DNA of 64,000 nucleotides from Chlorokybus atmophyticus (GCA_009103225.1 RHPI01003369.1:1299944-1363943); one strand, 5' to 3'; counted from the stretch's first letter, positions 1-13,222 are shown. Notes: a model not told the origin generated them from the sequence alone. Translations and numbers: made by a program.

Positions 1-47
<47 letters not shown>
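1..47. repeat. poly-G homopolymer at window edge
   Basis: The window opens with 47 consecutive G residues followed by gtagtagtattggtagg. A G run also borders the N gap at 63135, so long G tracts seem to coincide with breaks in this assembly. It may be a real G-rich microsatellite or a sequencing artefact. Confidence 0.9.
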
Positions 48-48
<1 letters not shown>

Positions 49-2077
49 GTAGTAGTATTGGTAGGGGTAGTTGGTAGATAGCATGCAGGCGCATGCCTTA
101 GCCCGGTGGTCAAGTTGGTGAGTGGTTGTTGTGGGGTCTCTCTACATATAAATGTAAAACACACAAGAGTACCTAAAGCAAACTCTCAAGTAGGATAGAA
201 CGTGCAAGCGCGCAAGCAGTCCAACCAAGTCACAAGCATACACACATGCAATTACGTGGGGGGCCCAAGCAGAGTTAGATATAACTAACGACCGCAACAA
301 AACGACCATTAGACCCTCAAGCAGCAACTCGAACGGAAAGTGTGCGCAAGCAAGCATGGGGTAGGGTCACCACCTGACCAGATCGCAGGGAGAAGGAGAA
401 GGAGAGGTTAGACCGGTAGTGAGGCCTTGAGGTGCATGCACGACGCCGACGACAACCATGACAATTGCTTGGCCCCCGCCTATGAACTGCAGCCGCCACA
501 GCTTGTGTCTTCAGCCGGTCCTACCATGCTGCACCTGCGTGAAGGTTTAAAAAGACCTCTCATCAGACCGTTAGCCCAGTCAAAGCCTGCATGCTAGATG
601 AGTTGGCCAAGTCATGACTCAGCCACACAGCGTGTACCAGCGACGGGCATGACCCAGCTGTCATGTGCAACGCATGTGTAACCAATGGGCTTAGCAGCCA
701 GCAACATGCATGGACCTTGACTTACATGCGGGCAGTGAGACTGCTCCCCGCACTGAAGCTTACCTCACTTACCTGTTTGTCGTTGTAGGTGCAGCTTGTA
801 AACGCTTGAACAGCAGCTGGTAGAGGTAGACGTACAAGCCATCAATACCCCATGCCCCTCTGTCTGTGCATCCACCAGCGCAACTTCCGCAATAGAGCAC
901 TCTGGGCATAGCCTTCTTTTGCATAGCGGTGGGCAATGCCACAAGGTCAACCAGAAATGTTATATTATGTTAAACGGTCACACAAGGTCCAAGTGTCAAA
1001 GCCATAACGTCAACACGGCAACGCAAATTTTAAAAACCATCACAATACGAAGACACATCTGCACTATGCAACTATGCCCGCTAGCGCGCATCAGCTGCGT
1101 AGGTCTCGAATCAAGAGCACTGCCACGTCAGACAGGGTCGTCATAGGAGCAGATCACGGTGGAGGCCGACCCGGAGCTGCAAACACACACACGGCCGTCG
1201 TCGCTCTCTCCAACAGAGCCACGCCCCTGACAGCCCGCTGTAGTGCACAAGCAATCCGATGCCTATAAACATGGACATACACGAACCCGGACATCGACGA
1301 CTGCTAAGGGAGTGCGCAATGCATGTTGCACCCCAATGCGCTTAACCCCAACCCTGCCGACAGCGTAGTGGACGACAGTACAGGCGACGACGAGGGTGTG
1401 GGCGAGGGAGATGGCGGAGGAAGGGGGAGTCCACGTCTGCATGTTGCTGTAGTCGCTGTGGATGCGGCAAGGCCGCTGATAAAGACACATGCGCAGGTGA
1501 CTGCAGTTGCCATGCATACATGCATGCATGTTTAACAGGGGGGCAATAGTGGTAGAATTAGAGGTAGTCTGTGGGCAGCATGTAGGCGCCTTGCCCCCAT
1601 GGTCGATGTAGTGAGTGGTGTTGGTTGAATTGCATGTGCATGTAGGTTGGCATTCCCTCTTGCATCTTTTGTACTTACTTGTCGTATGCAACCCTTGATG
1701 CTGGACTACACGACGCGCGCAGGCAGTAACCAGCTCGTGGAAGGAAGCTCTCAGGGTGCTGAACGTCTCTCTTGCCAAAGGAAGAAACTTGTTGTTGTGG
1801 TTGTGGCATTGTGTCATGTTCACACAGATCTGCATGTGCGAGTGTCTCTGTGCATCTTTTGTACAAGCGTAGGCAAGCATTTGCATCTGACTGCTGGTGT
1901 CGCTTGCTGTCACTACTGCGCCAACAGCACTGCCAATGTCATGCACTTTCAATTTCTATCACAAATCTATCAGTAAACAGCAATTCAGCCAAGCAATAAA
2001 TTCAAACAACTACAAGGTTTGCACGAAAGCACCGACACTACCTACGACCGCATAGTACGAACTGCCTCTACTGCCAG
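48..2077. other. no recognisable gene
   Basis: I see no conserved coding exon here. Open frames are present on both strands, the longest a 229-codon minus-strand frame at 1263-1952, but their composition is His/Thr/Cys-rich and they lack splice-flanked conserved blocks. TGCATG-type runs occur (for example 1511-1533). The 3' part probably contains the 3' UTR of the minus-strand gene ending at 2078. Confidence 0.5.
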
Positions 2078-4424
2078 TCAACTTTCATCCTCATTCAGCT
2101 TCCTGCCAATCAGAAATGCCGCCAATCCAAAGTAGGGCACGTACTTCATTACCTTCCAAGCTCCCATCTTTGCATCATCTTGCGCTCCAATCAGCCACGC
2201 TTGGAATATGGCATAGAGCACCAAGTCGTATATGAACGCGTACGCAACGCGGTCGGTTGAGATGAGGTGAATGAAGTAGTCCCATCGCGCGGCGATGTCA
2301 CCGAAATTGCCATCAGGCCGTCCGTATATCGCCCACAATAGGCTCACGACGCCGATGATGGCACCGACCAAGCCGACGTATTTGGCACCAGAAACCATGA
2401 AGCTCAACCTGAGTGTATGGCGCACACAACCAGCGTGTGAGCGAGGTCTTGCAGAAGGTTTGTTTTGATTATGCACTCACTAGGAAGCGCATACACATGG
2501 TGTTCGAATATGCAACAGTACACGCACAAGCTTGCATACAGCAACAGCATTTGTACACTCGCCCTGGTACACATACAATGCACGCATACAATCTCCAATC
2601 TGCCGTGCACATAGTCACATGTCTACTTGGCAAGCAGCATGAACCTGGAACATATCTCACCTCTTGGGCGCTTGTTCCGACTTTGTGGGTTGCGGGTCCA
2701 GCCGCGAGGCCATGTAAGGCATAAGGAAGACTGTAAACAGGCACACGCATCAGTGTTGCTGATGCTGCACTAGTAATCCATGACATGCGTTGCAACACCG
2801 CTGTACCATTGGTCAGGAACAGCTGTCCAAACCACAGGAGCTCCAAGTTGAAAGGCGACCGTTTGTTGCGGCGGTCGCTGAAGAGAAGCGGCGCAAACAT
2901 GATCGAGTAGGCGTTGATTATGTTGAAGAGGGCTTCATCTGTCTGTCCACAAGGATGTCTGAAGTCAGAGTGATGCATCAGGTGCATGCACGCTGCGTTG
3001 TGCACGCACGCACACATACGCAGCCACACGTGCACGCGCTTGCGTTCAGTTGTTACATATTCTGATTTTATGTGACAACTTGACAACTTCACAACAACGC
3101 GAGGATGCTTACGGGATGTACAACGGGCGCGTCAACAAGTCCAACTGCACAACAAGCCACAGATCAGTTACCAATTGCTTCTTCAATCAGACCAATCAGA
3201 CCAACCCAATCAACATCAAACGTGAGAACAAAGACTGCTTTTGCTTACTCGCGGGCACCTGCGCTGAGTGCGGGCATGACATAGAAGAAGTTGAGCGAAA
3301 GCTCGCCTAGCCTCTGCACAGTCTCCCACTTTATCGCCCACACCGCATCACCCTGCAGCACGAGACCTTTTTGTATGTGTGTGATGCGACCATAAAAGTC
3401 AAAAAACAAGCCGCATCAAACAAGAGATTGTAAACCCAACAGCTTGTGTGATAGAGTATGTATCTCACTCACAGGGGCCCATGGGGAGAATATGAGGTAG
3501 CCCAAGTACGCAGCTGTGGCGGCCCACAACCCGCGCTGCAGCAGTCTGTCCGCGCTTGATGGTGATGAGGGTGGGAGTTGATTCGTCTCAAAGTCCCTTT
3601 GCTGCTCTGCAGTAATGTTGTCCTCTTGCATGCCAGCTGGGCACACGGGAACAAGTCGGTGTGATGTTGCCAAATGTGCATCGTGAAGCAAAGTGAACAT
3701 GTGTGGTTGCTATATACAGAGTGGTGTCCTTAAGTCATGGAGGGCTCAATGTGAATGTGCGCATGCTCAAGCATATGTGTTACCAGCGACTTGCATCTGA
3801 AAGCGCGAGCGGCATGCACCGTACCAACAACACAGCAAATAGTCCGTGAGTCCAAATGCAAGTGTCAACGATCTTAGAAGAGACTGGTAACAACCGTTCC
3901 ATCTGGTCCATTCACACCTTTTCCCCAATGTGTGCTGTGCGTTGTTGTAACTGTTGCAGCTTGGGCGAGGACAAGTTTGCATAGCAAGAAGGGCGACTCC
4001 AACCAAGAAAGGCAACGCCCACTTGGAAACTCGCCAGCATACATGCATGTAAGCTAGATGCCAGTCACGCACTTAAACCAAGCAAACGGTAGCAAGAACA
4101 ACGTACAACACCACAAAAGAATAACCTTGCTGCATGCGCTCACGCAACAAAGATACAATTGCATGCTGAGTTACCCTTTTCGCCAGGTGTCGCATTCGGA
4201 TTCTGCGCCAGCGTCTTCCTCACTCTATGCTTGTTTGACCAAACCCCAGCTCCAGTCAACGTGGGCTGCGGCCCTGTGTTTGGCTGAGCACGTCTCCACA
4301 TGCGCCTCTGTGGTTCCGCGCCCGCCAGCTTGGGGACAACGCTCCTCCTCGCCTCGCAGCGCAGCGTGCTGACGGCGCACGGCGGCGGCGCCCAGACCGC
4401 CGACGCGGTGGCGACGCACGCCAT
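2078..4424 (-). CDS. plastid-type multi-pass membrane protein, unknown family
   Basis: Six exons (4175-4424, 3473-3624, 3259-3352, 2807-2938, 2661-2730, 2078-2408) join in phase to give 342 residues. The N-terminus (MACVATASAVWAPPP, then Arg/Ser-rich) resembles a plastid transit peptide. The rest is a polytopic membrane protein: an amphipathic stretch with WETVQRLGELSLNFFYVMPA, then LELLWFGQLFLTNVFLMPYM, a helix around YVGLVGAIIGVVSLLWAIYG, a conserved-looking block RWDYFIHLISTDRVAYAFI and a short acidic tail ending NEDES. The pattern feels like a conserved cyanobacterial/plastid family, but I cannot name it and propose no function. An in-frame upstream start at 4529 would add a hydrophobic leader; 4424 is preferred because it begins the transit-like segment. 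It is divergent from WDR4 with 300 bp between start codons. Confidence 0.8.
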
Positions 4425-4724
4425 CGCCGCCACCGCCACCGCCAAAGACCACAACCACAATGTTAACAGCAATGCGCATACCAAGTCGCAAACCGGTCGA
4501 GAATCGAAATACAACCGCCCAACCTGCACGTACAGCGGACAATACTCGTGCTAATATGCCGGTCATAACCGCTACGGGACGGATGCTTGTGCACCTAGCC
4601 AGACACAATCCTAGAGTTGCTTTCTTTCCGGCGGCGGCGGCGGCGGCGTGAGCGGTGTGGTCATCGTCGTCGTTGAGGGCGTGCGTGGCAGGGTAGTGTG
4701 GGAAGCGTGATTTGGCTTGCTGGT
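4425..4724. promoter_or_regulatory. divergent intergenic region (membrane protein / WDR4)
   Basis: This 300 bp interval separates two start codons pointing away from each other, so it should hold both 5' UTRs and both promoters. A GGC repeat (about 4629-4648) lies in the middle. No TATA box stands out. The promoter role is inferred from layout. Confidence 0.5.
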
Positions 4725-7700
4725 ATGGCGCAGTCGGCGCTGGTTGCTGCGCATGCCAGCGGGCTGGTGGCGGTGGCGCTGCACACCACCATACGCGTGT
4801 TCGACACAAGGTGATAGAAGCCAATGCACAAACAAAAGTCCGCGTCGTTTGAGAATATTGATAAACCATTTTTTACGTATGTGTACATGTGTACAGAAAA
4901 TGCAAGTGATCATGATACATGCAACATGCATGACACATGCATTGTTCACCAAGCTCATCATCATGCATTGAATATTTACCACCGGGGTCTACCTACCTTA
5001 GCCACACGTAACTATTGTAACTACTGCCTTAACCCCCATCAGACATACATGCATTTGGTCATTACCTGTACACAAGGCGCCTGTGCTTTGCCTTCCTGGT
5101 AGTTGCAATGTAGAGTGCTGATGATGATACGCTTGGCCTTTGGACAAATAACAACAGAGAGCACCAACGCACGAGCACACATGCACGCGCTTACAGACGA
5201 ACACAGTGTATTGGCAATTCAAGACCACTTCCTGACCAACGATGCTACGACTTGCTGTTTCTACTCAAAGTGCCCCCACCATACTGATGCCAGTAGCAAA
5301 CCTTTCAATTGCGTAGGTCAATCTGAGTTCCTTGCACGTACATGCATGTGCACGCATGCATGCACACGCACGCCCTCACGCAAGCCCACGCGCATGTTTG
5401 ACACGCACTCACGCCCCCCCCACATACACACGCGTGTGCGCGCCCCCGCACGATCACGCACCCTCCCACCCGCATGCACTCGCACTCGTTCTTACACCCA
5501 CCCACGCCCTCACCAACACGCACGCGCAGGTCGGGCATCAGCGAGACTCTCCCGCAAGCCCACACGGACACCGTCACCGTGCTGGCATTCAATGAGGGCG
5601 ACGACAAACATCGTGTCCTCCTCGCCTCCGCAGCCGATGACAAGAGCGTGCGAGTGTGGGAGTTGAGGCAAAACGACAACGATGACAACGATAGTCGAGA
5701 TAGGGAGGAGGATTCATCGGTGGCGTCCTCAAGTTGGCAATGCTTGGTCCTTGCGTAAGTAGACGCTTGCAATGTTACATACCACACTCGCCGAAGCGTG
5801 TGAGGCAGCAGACTATGTGTATGTAAATGCTTGAGAATTGATGTGTGCACATTGCGCGTGCGCGCGTGTGGGTATACGAGTGTGCGCGCACATGTATATG
5901 CATGCTTGCGCGCCTGTGTGTACATGCTTGCCTAGGTGCGTGCGCATGCGCACCTACACCTCATGCTTGCAGGAAGCAGCCAAAGCGGCCGAGCGCCGGC
6001 GCGTTTGTGCGCGGTTCGCGCTGGTTTGCTGTGGCCGACAAGTTCGGGATGATCTACGCAATCCCGACAACAGCAGCAGCAGACAGGTATGGCGACGCCG
6101 TAACGGTGATCGACAACGCCAATGCGTCGGCATTGCTGGGACACTGCTGCAGCATCATCACCGACCTGGTGAGAGAGCCACACGCACACACACAACATCC
6201 ACATAAACACATCACAACGCAGTGCCACGCGGCTGCTGTTGTTGTGACAGCAGCTGGTGCAGCAAACATGGTGTGTGGCCTACCCACCTCACAAGTATCA
6301 AGTTTTGTGGTTGCATGTCCGTGTGTGTGTAATCACAAACAGCATGCCTCAACATCAATTGTTGTCTCTTTTGCAGGCGGTTTCTCCTGATGATCGCTTG
6401 TTGGTCAGCTGCGATCGCGACAACTTCATACGCGTACGTGCTCAATGGTTTGCACGTGTTGTTGAGTTGACACGAGCAGCACATATATATATGTGCCTGT
6501 CGACGACAGTTGTTCACTCTTTGCAGGCGAGCGTCCTGCCGGATGACTTATCGCACGAAGCGGGTGCACCGGAGATACAGAGCTTCTGCTTGGGACACTC
6601 GAGGCAAGCGTTGCACGTGCGTGTGTATGTGTGTCAATGTGGGTGTGCGCGTGTGTGGGTGTGCGTGAAAGTGCGTGCGTGCGTGTTTCGTGCGCGTGTG
6701 CAACCAGGTTACATGTAAGTGATACTATTCACAAGTGGTGTCGGCAATGACGTATGGTTTGAAGCATGTCGTATGCATTGCCAGCATGCACATGTGTCAT
6801 ATTGTTGTACAGGAGGAGAAACAATTGCAAGATGCACAGCAGTATGCGTCGTTGCACAATCATGTATGTATGTACAATACTAACATTGTCATGTTGTAAT
6901 CTGCAGCTTCGTCACGGCGGTTGCATATATCAAGTCGAGACTAGTGTCTACCAGCGGCGATGGCACGGTATGTGACTACTCATGTTGTAGCAATGCACTC
7001 TTTGCACTGCACTGATGGGTGCAATCGCTAATGATCCCGCGACTCCTATCCGATGCATTCAAAGAAACTGTCCGGTTTCATACATGTGAAGCACTTTGTA
7101 CTTCTGTAGGTGAAGCTATGGAACTGCGAAGACGGCGAGCTGCTCGACAGCCTGTCTCTAGCGGTACGCAGAATTCATACGTGCACACGTCAAACGGGTA
7201 TATGCTGTGTTTTGTTGACTGTTTTGCTCATGAGGCTTTGTTTGTGATGGTACGCAAAATAGCATGCCGCTGATGAAGAACGGGACGGTGCTGCGCCGGT
7301 TGTCGCGCTCGCGTCGTGTTCGAGTACCAGCACCGTGGCTGTTGTGCAAGAAGGGTGAGACGCCGATGCACAGCTTTGCACGGTGTTGTGTGCGCGTGCA
7401 CGCGCATGCGGGCGTCATGTGTGCCTGCGCATATGGGTGTGCATGCGATGTGCATGCGTGTGTGCGTGTTGCGCACCTTGTGTGCACCAGCGTCCAAATG
7501 TTGTTGTTCTGTTGGTTCTCATGCAGGCAGCAAGCAGTGAGGTTCTTGCGTGTGGATACCGACGCCGGCAAGCTTTACAACCAACATGTAAGGCGCACGC
7601 AGGCAGTGCCCGTTGGCCAGTACACCAAAGAACACACAAACCACTCATATGATGTGCGCGTGCGTGCAGACAATTGCACTGCCCAAGGGGATGCCACCCC

Positions 7701-8059
7701 CAACAAGCCTGTGCTTCTCGCCCTCATCAGCTCGACTATGGGCTGTATGTGCAGAGCGATTAACAACAGACTCATGTTGCGTGCGAGTTGCAGCATTCGA
7801 CTCAACAGAGTCTTCATCTATCCATCTTGTCGATGCGGCCAGTTTGCCCGAAGGCTTGGTTGAGTGCTTTGCGGAGGGCGTGAAGGTGCCTGAGAGTGGT
7901 GGTGTTGGAGATGCGGCGGGGGGTCAGCGCACAAAAGCTTCTGATTTGAAGAAGAGGAGTTATACCCAGGGTGAGCGCGAGTTTCGCAAGCAGCGGCGTA
8001 ATGATAAGAAGGCTCCTAAGACAGCTTACGGAGGAAAGAGGAAAGGTGGCAATAAGTAA
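4725..8059 (+). CDS. WDR4: tRNA (guanine-N7) methyltransferase WD-repeat subunit
   Basis: Ten exons (4725-4810, 5530-5754, 5973-6168, 6377-6433, 6527-6603, 6907-6967, 7110-7163, 7263-7354, 7527-7587, 7670-8059) join in phase to 432 residues. WD-type blades are visible: ADDKSVRVWEL near residue 65, SPDDRLLVSCDRDNFIR, EIQSFCLGHS, and STSGDGTVKLWNCEDGEL. The order DKFG..YAI, LLGHCCSIITDL, SPDD..SCDRD and SFCLGH is characteristic of WDR4/Trm82, the non-catalytic partner of METTL1/Trm8 that supports m7G46 formation in tRNA. The C-terminus is a Lys/Arg-rich tail. The intron after exon 5 begins with GC (6604-6605) rather than GT. The long first intron is rich in CA/CG repeats. Confidence 0.92.
5334..5528. 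repeat. CA/CG low-complexity tract in WDR4 intron 1
   Basis: The intron is dominated by alternating purine-pyrimidine sequence such as cacgcatgcatgcacacgcacgc, with embedded GCATGC palindromes. It ends at the acceptor before exon 2 (5530). Similar tracts recur in other introns of the window. Confidence 0.8.
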
Positions 8060-9303
8060 TCAAGCAGTTGCTGTTTCATCTTGTCTCAAACGCGTGGTTC
8101 CGTGTTATGAGGATGATGGGCTGAGTGTATTCGCATCATTGAGGTTTCAACAGTGAGATCGGTGGGATGGATGAAACCTGTTTTGATTTCAAGAACAACA
8201 GGTTGATGGTACAAGCAAGTTCAGCATCACCTTGCCTGATACAATCCACCACACCAGTGCAAGGATGCCTGTGCACAAATGCGGACCAACAAGTTGGTAA
8301 CGACACGACGTCATTGTCCCCTCCAGTTAACTACTGAGTTATCTATACTTATGGACAAGAACACATGTGGTCGTACATGCAGCAGAATATTCAGGTGCGT
8401 GTAGCATGCTTTGTGATGCATGATGTGAACATGCATGTTGTTAACAGCCTCGTGCTTATCCTGTACACGCTTGCGTGCTGCTTGGTATGCTGCTGTTTGT
8501 GTCATGCATGTTTACAACCGAGCATATCCTGTATACTTATGTGTGATGTACACATATGCATCGATTTGTGTACAGCACCAGTCACTTACAAGCTCAGTCA
8601 GGCAGTCATCAACTCCACTCGCATACCACCGGATACAAACCACACGACACTCGCAGCACACCATATACGCACTCGTGTGTGGTTGCTTGTTGCTATTGGT
8701 GATGTGCTGGTGTACTTGTATGTCGGAATCCTCTCTCTGACCCTATGCAAACATTCCCAACACATTACACTCTTACCACAATATGCCACACTCTCCATAC
8801 AGTCACGCATCATCCACAGGGCAGGACCCACTCATGCTGGTATTGGTAGCGCCCACACATGGTGCTCACATGTCTGCTACTTCAGGTGGCAGTTGCAGGT
8901 AAAAATAGTATTCTGACTTCATGGATGTAGCCGCAAAACTTGGCATCCCTAATGTGACCATGTACAACCCAAAGACTGACTGACATGGATTGGCCTAAAT
9001 CTGTGTTAGCTTGGTCTGTGGCCTGCTGGCGTCTTGGCTAGCTAGGACACCTGCGTCCTCTATGCTACCTTGCGCTCCATCGCAGCAATGCGCATACAAA
9101 CAAACAACACACATGCACAGATGCACTTCAACAACAGAACCAAGGAAAGGTCAGGAAACCATTCACGGAGAGGTAATCCAAATTCATGCATTCGCACTCT
9201 TTACCAACCTGTCCCTTCGCTTAGACTAGTAATCACTAAACATGCTCACCACAACAACAGGTTGTGGATGTAGTGCGCATGGGGCGCAAACAATGCGTCA
9301 AAC
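8060..9303. other. convergent intergenic region, no gene recognised
   Basis: This region lies between the 3' ends of WDR4 (+) and BZW (-) and should hold both 3' UTRs. Open frames such as the plus-strand one at 8365-8916 show no family resemblance and no convincing exon structure. Confidence 0.5.
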
Positions 9304-11690
9304 TTACTCCCCGCCGGACTCCTCCTCGGCATCCTCAAGCCACTTGATGAATGGCTCCAGCGCCTTGACAAAGACCTGCCTGCCCTTCGGGTTGCTGCCC
9401 TTGCGGTACCAGAGCGAGATACTGTCCTCTGATAGCACTTCCATATCATACAACAAGCGGATAATCTGCAGCAAAAGACGACGAGGATTACCTCAAACCA
9501 TAAAACCTTACAACTAGCAAGGGAACAGAAGTTGAGATACAAGTCGACACATCCGCAAACACACTTACATCTGGAAACAGCTTCATCAGCTTGGCATCCT
9601 CATAGCAGTACATCTGCAGCTTGTAAAGGAGATCCATCTCCAGCTTGCCCGTGGTGCAGTAAGGGCCGAACAGCCCGCCCCACGCCTTCACTTGGCGAAG
9701 AGCCAGGTTGGTGTTCTGCTGCTGGTTCTTACCTGACCACTGCACAGCGTCCATGACAGCATCCCACAAGTTCTTGACAATGTCAACATCTTGCAGGCCG
9801 CCCTCCTTCTTCTTGGCCTTGACCAGGTCGGCAACATCTTGAAACGCAGCTCCTTCCCTGATTGTTGGAGCGCATGGTCACATGAGGAAAACTCCAAGAG
9901 ATATATGTAAGAGGCTGACATGACCAACAAGACAACACTTACGAAACTAGCTCGGTGACGGCGCTGCGCAATTCCTTCAGAGCAACATCAAACACCTTCT
10001 TCCTGTTGTACTCCACCAGAGGCTCAAGACCTGACCGCAAAGCATATATCAACAAATATGTGATACGACATGAGCATCATGCTCTTAACACAGGCAGACT
10101 ATGTCACTCCTGCGTCAGCTTCATGCACGCATTGCATATATGGGCACCAAGTCATCTAAACAGCGTGCTCACCAGCTTGTTGAAAGTGAGCGGCAAAGGC
10201 CTCAGGGCTTCGCTTGGCCTGAGGGAAGAAGTCAACCAGGTTGTCCTCAACCTTGGCACGGCGCAGCAGGTTTACAAGTTCATCCAAAGATGTATCCGCG
10301 ATGTAAGCCTTGAACATGGCTGTTAAGAACTGCAGGATAGAGCCCTTCTGCACCATGGCATCGTTCTGCATGCACTGGAAGATCGGCTCCGGGGGCAGCT
10401 GCAATGCAATTGAATGGTTACCACCAACTGAGATTGAAAGCAACCATGAAGCAGGAACTACGCAGCTGCGTCATTGGTGCATGGCAGGGAACAAACAGTT
10501 ACGATGGTCAACATGGAGCACTGACTTACCCCAACTTTCTGTGAGAACACGAGAGCTGCAACGACCGCCAACTTGTTTCTTTCCTCCGCCTGGTAGTGCT
10601 CCAGTGACTGCATGCACACACCACGAAAAGGTGAACATCAGCAGAAATCACAACCTCACAACACAGTCAGAAGTAATGACGACTGCAACCAACAAGCTAA
10701 GAAGCTAAGCTGGGGGTACCTGGATGAGCTTGCACAGCATATTCTCAAGGTTCTTGATGAGGAATGGACGGCGTCTGCCAATTTGCAATCACAGATTTGA
10801 TAAACGCATGCTGCAGCCTCCGTCACGTGTGGGCATGATGGCACGCACCTGATGATTTTCTGTACCATGGTGACATAGGGTTGCAGACTCTCCTTGTTAG
10901 AAGGCGCGTTGATGATCTGCATGTAAAATCCAATGTTAGCACGCAGAAGTTACCTCCAGATTACCTCAAGCAACGACAATATGATGATGAACACAGTGTG
11001 AACAACACCAACGAGCATGATATGCTGATGCATTCACACTGCAACTCACAGCGAACGGCTGAATCGCGCTATCCTCGGCAACTCTTCCTCCACTGGACAT
11101 GCGCCCGCCTGTGAAGATGACCTTGTGCACGCAAGGAGACTCGTAAGCACCAGAAGCAGTGCCCATGAGTGTGAACCTTGCACAGCAGTGCACACGCGAC
11201 CAGTCAGTACCTCGAACAGGGTGTCTCCATAGCGGCTGAAGTCAAGATCCGTGCCCTCTATGGCCTTGCTAATGTTTTCCTGCAATGCAGAGCAAGGGTC
11301 ACATGTCTTGCCATACACGCAACTGTACAGCACCAGTGTTAGAGTGTGCAAGCCATTCTAAGCTACAGTGATAAACATTTTGTGCGTGTAGGTTCGCAAA
11401 GTTGTCATGAAGGAGAAAGCAAAATCTCATCACGCACTAGATCTGGCTTGTCGTCTTGGATGTTCTCCAGATAGATTTGGACGACAGCATCTGCAAACGA
11501 AGACGGGTCCGACGGAACGGCGATGTTTCGCTTGCGGGTCTTGATCCGCACGCCGCTGTCGAAAGAACACGCAAAAAGAGCGCACGCAAACACTTTCAAC
11601 GCAAAGCTCAAACAGTTCTAAGCTACCAACAAGCGATAGCAATGCGTCTTACCCCAAAACCGGCTTCTCCTTGGTCGAGCTGCCGAACAT
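9304..11690 (-). CDS. BZW: eIF5-mimic protein (BZW, W2-domain translation regulator)
   Basis: Eleven exons starting at MFGSSTKEKPVLG (11690) give about 430 residues, close to the family's roughly 420. The family's opening signature (KPVL..G.RIKTRKR) is intact across the first intron. It continues with an ARM/HEAT-like body: ENISKAIEGTDLDFSRYGDTLFE, VIFTGGRMSSGG, and LVNLLRRAKVEDNLVDFFP followed by KRSPEAF. The C-terminal W2 domain has KAWGGLFGPYC, the acidic/aromatic block EDSISLWYRKGSNPKGR and a terminal WLEDAEEESGGE. BZW proteins compete with eIF5 for eIF2 and eIF3c and increase start-codon stringency. The gene is divergent from TIM10, and a G-box lies between them. Confidence 0.93.
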
Positions 11691-12154
11691 ATCAAACAAC
11701 GCAGCAGGTCAGTCTATGCGGATCGAGCAAGAGGAGATCACCAAAGCAGCTCCACTGGCCACCCAACAATGCCATCAACCTCCAGAATGGCTCAGCGTCC
11801 AACTCACCTCATAAACCTTTGTCTAGGTAGATCCGGCACCGGCCGCAACCCCTCTTCTGGCAAGCAGAAGGGTGTCAGCCTCTTACTGCTCCTTCTCCTC
11901 CGCCGCCGCTTCCTTGTCCGCCGCCGCTGATAGAACCCTAATTGACACAAAGCTCAGTTAAAACCGCTTAGGCCATAAACGGTTAAGCAGTGCCACGTGG
12001 ACTTCCCAGTTACACTTTCGCATCAGTTAACAGCAGTTCAGCCTTAGGCGGCGGCGCTGTTGCTGTCGTCGGTGTTGTGGGTTGTTGGCATTGTTGTCAT
12101 CGCTGTGCTTGTGGTGTTTTGATTGTGGTCTCGGGGGGCTTGGACGTGCTCGGT
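11691..12154. promoter_or_regulatory. divergent promoter of BZW / TIM10 with G-box and telo-box-like element
   Basis: The 464 bp between the two start codons contain AACCCTAATT at 11934-11943 (a telo-box-like motif) and the palindrome CCACGTGG at 11993-12000 (a G-box core, bound by bZIP and bHLH factors in plants). A CCGCCGCCGCT-rich stretch (about 11896-11928) could be 5' UTR of BZW. The motifs are directly visible; regulatory function is inference. Confidence 0.55.
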
Positions 12155-13222
12155 ATGGCGGCTCCGGGCGGCGGGGGACTCCCGCAAGGCATGTCAAAAG
12201 AGCAGGTGTGAACGGCAACTTGATGCACCTGCTTGTTGCTGCTTCAGCTGCTTTCTTGATGGCCACCTGTGATAGCAGTGCCAGAGCAGCAGGCCAGCAG
12301 CAACAGCTGCTCTGTTGTTGTCGCAGCTTGGCTGCAGTTTTGTTGCATGCACGTGCATGCTTGTGTGGTTATGCTGCACAGTACCGGCAACGGTTGTTGT
12401 CACAGTGTATCGCTTCCACTCGACATTGTTTGGTGATTGGATATTGTGCTAACAGCGTTGCATTGCATTTAATTGCGCGAGCGGTGCAATTGCATATGCT
12501 CAGCGTTTCAATCGTATGCTACTACCAAAGAGGCTGTACAGCTATGTTGCCTGCATCTCACAGTGTGCATGAAACGCATGCAAGCGTGCGATGGCCCTAA
12601 CACCGTCGTGGTGTGCAGCTGGTGATGATGGCCCAGCAGGAGATGGAGTATAGAGTTGATTTGTTCAACAGGTGGGTAACCAACTGCATGATTGAGGTGG
12701 TTGTACTTAGAGTGTACATATAAGTGGCAAAGCACTCAATGTGTGTCCCATCACGTCAGATCATCACGTCGTTCTGAACATGTACAAGAGAGAAGTATAA
12801 TGTCTCACTTTGCGCAGGTTGACTGCAACGTGCTACGACAAGTGCATAGAGAGAAGGTGCGATCCCATACAGGCTAGGCTCGAGCACGTTATATGTCATG
12901 CTTGTTACAACATGTCGGCACATTACAACCTACAGCTCGCGACGTGCATGGTGTCAACAGGTATAAGGATGCGGAAATGAACGTAGGCGAAAGCAGCTGT
13001 GTGGATAGGTGTGCATCCAAGTACTGGCAGGTATGTAAATGACATGAGATACAAATATAGGCAGGGTTGATTTGCACCATGTGCAGCTCCCATGTGTGCA
13101 TGCAGCTGATGCGAGCAACCACTGGCAGTTATGAGCTTTTTGTTTTGACTTTCGTATGTCTGCAGGTGGTGGGCATTGTTGGGCAGTTGTTGGGCGGTCA
13201 GATGATGGGCAGCCAAAGATGA
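12155..13222 (+). CDS. TIM10: small Tim chaperone TIM10
   Basis: Five exons (12155-12205, 12619-12671, 12818-12856, 12961-13030, 13166-13222) join in phase to 89 residues, the normal size for this family. Twin CX3C motifs are present: CYDKC and CVDRC, 16 residues apart, preceded by the helix QQEMEYRVDLFNR and separated by YKDAEMNVGESS. The GESSCVDRC context and the C-terminal QLLGGQMMG tail favour TIM10 over TIM9, TIM8 or TIM13. Tim9-Tim10 hexamers escort hydrophobic carriers across the mitochondrial intermembrane space, and the cysteines are oxidised by the Mia40/Erv1 relay. Introns make up about three quarters of the gene. Confidence 0.92.

Noticed and set aside
1263-1952. 229-codon minus-strand open frame
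   Set aside because: It is Cys/His/Thr-rich without domains or splice-consistent neighbours, in sequence dominated by low-complexity tracts.
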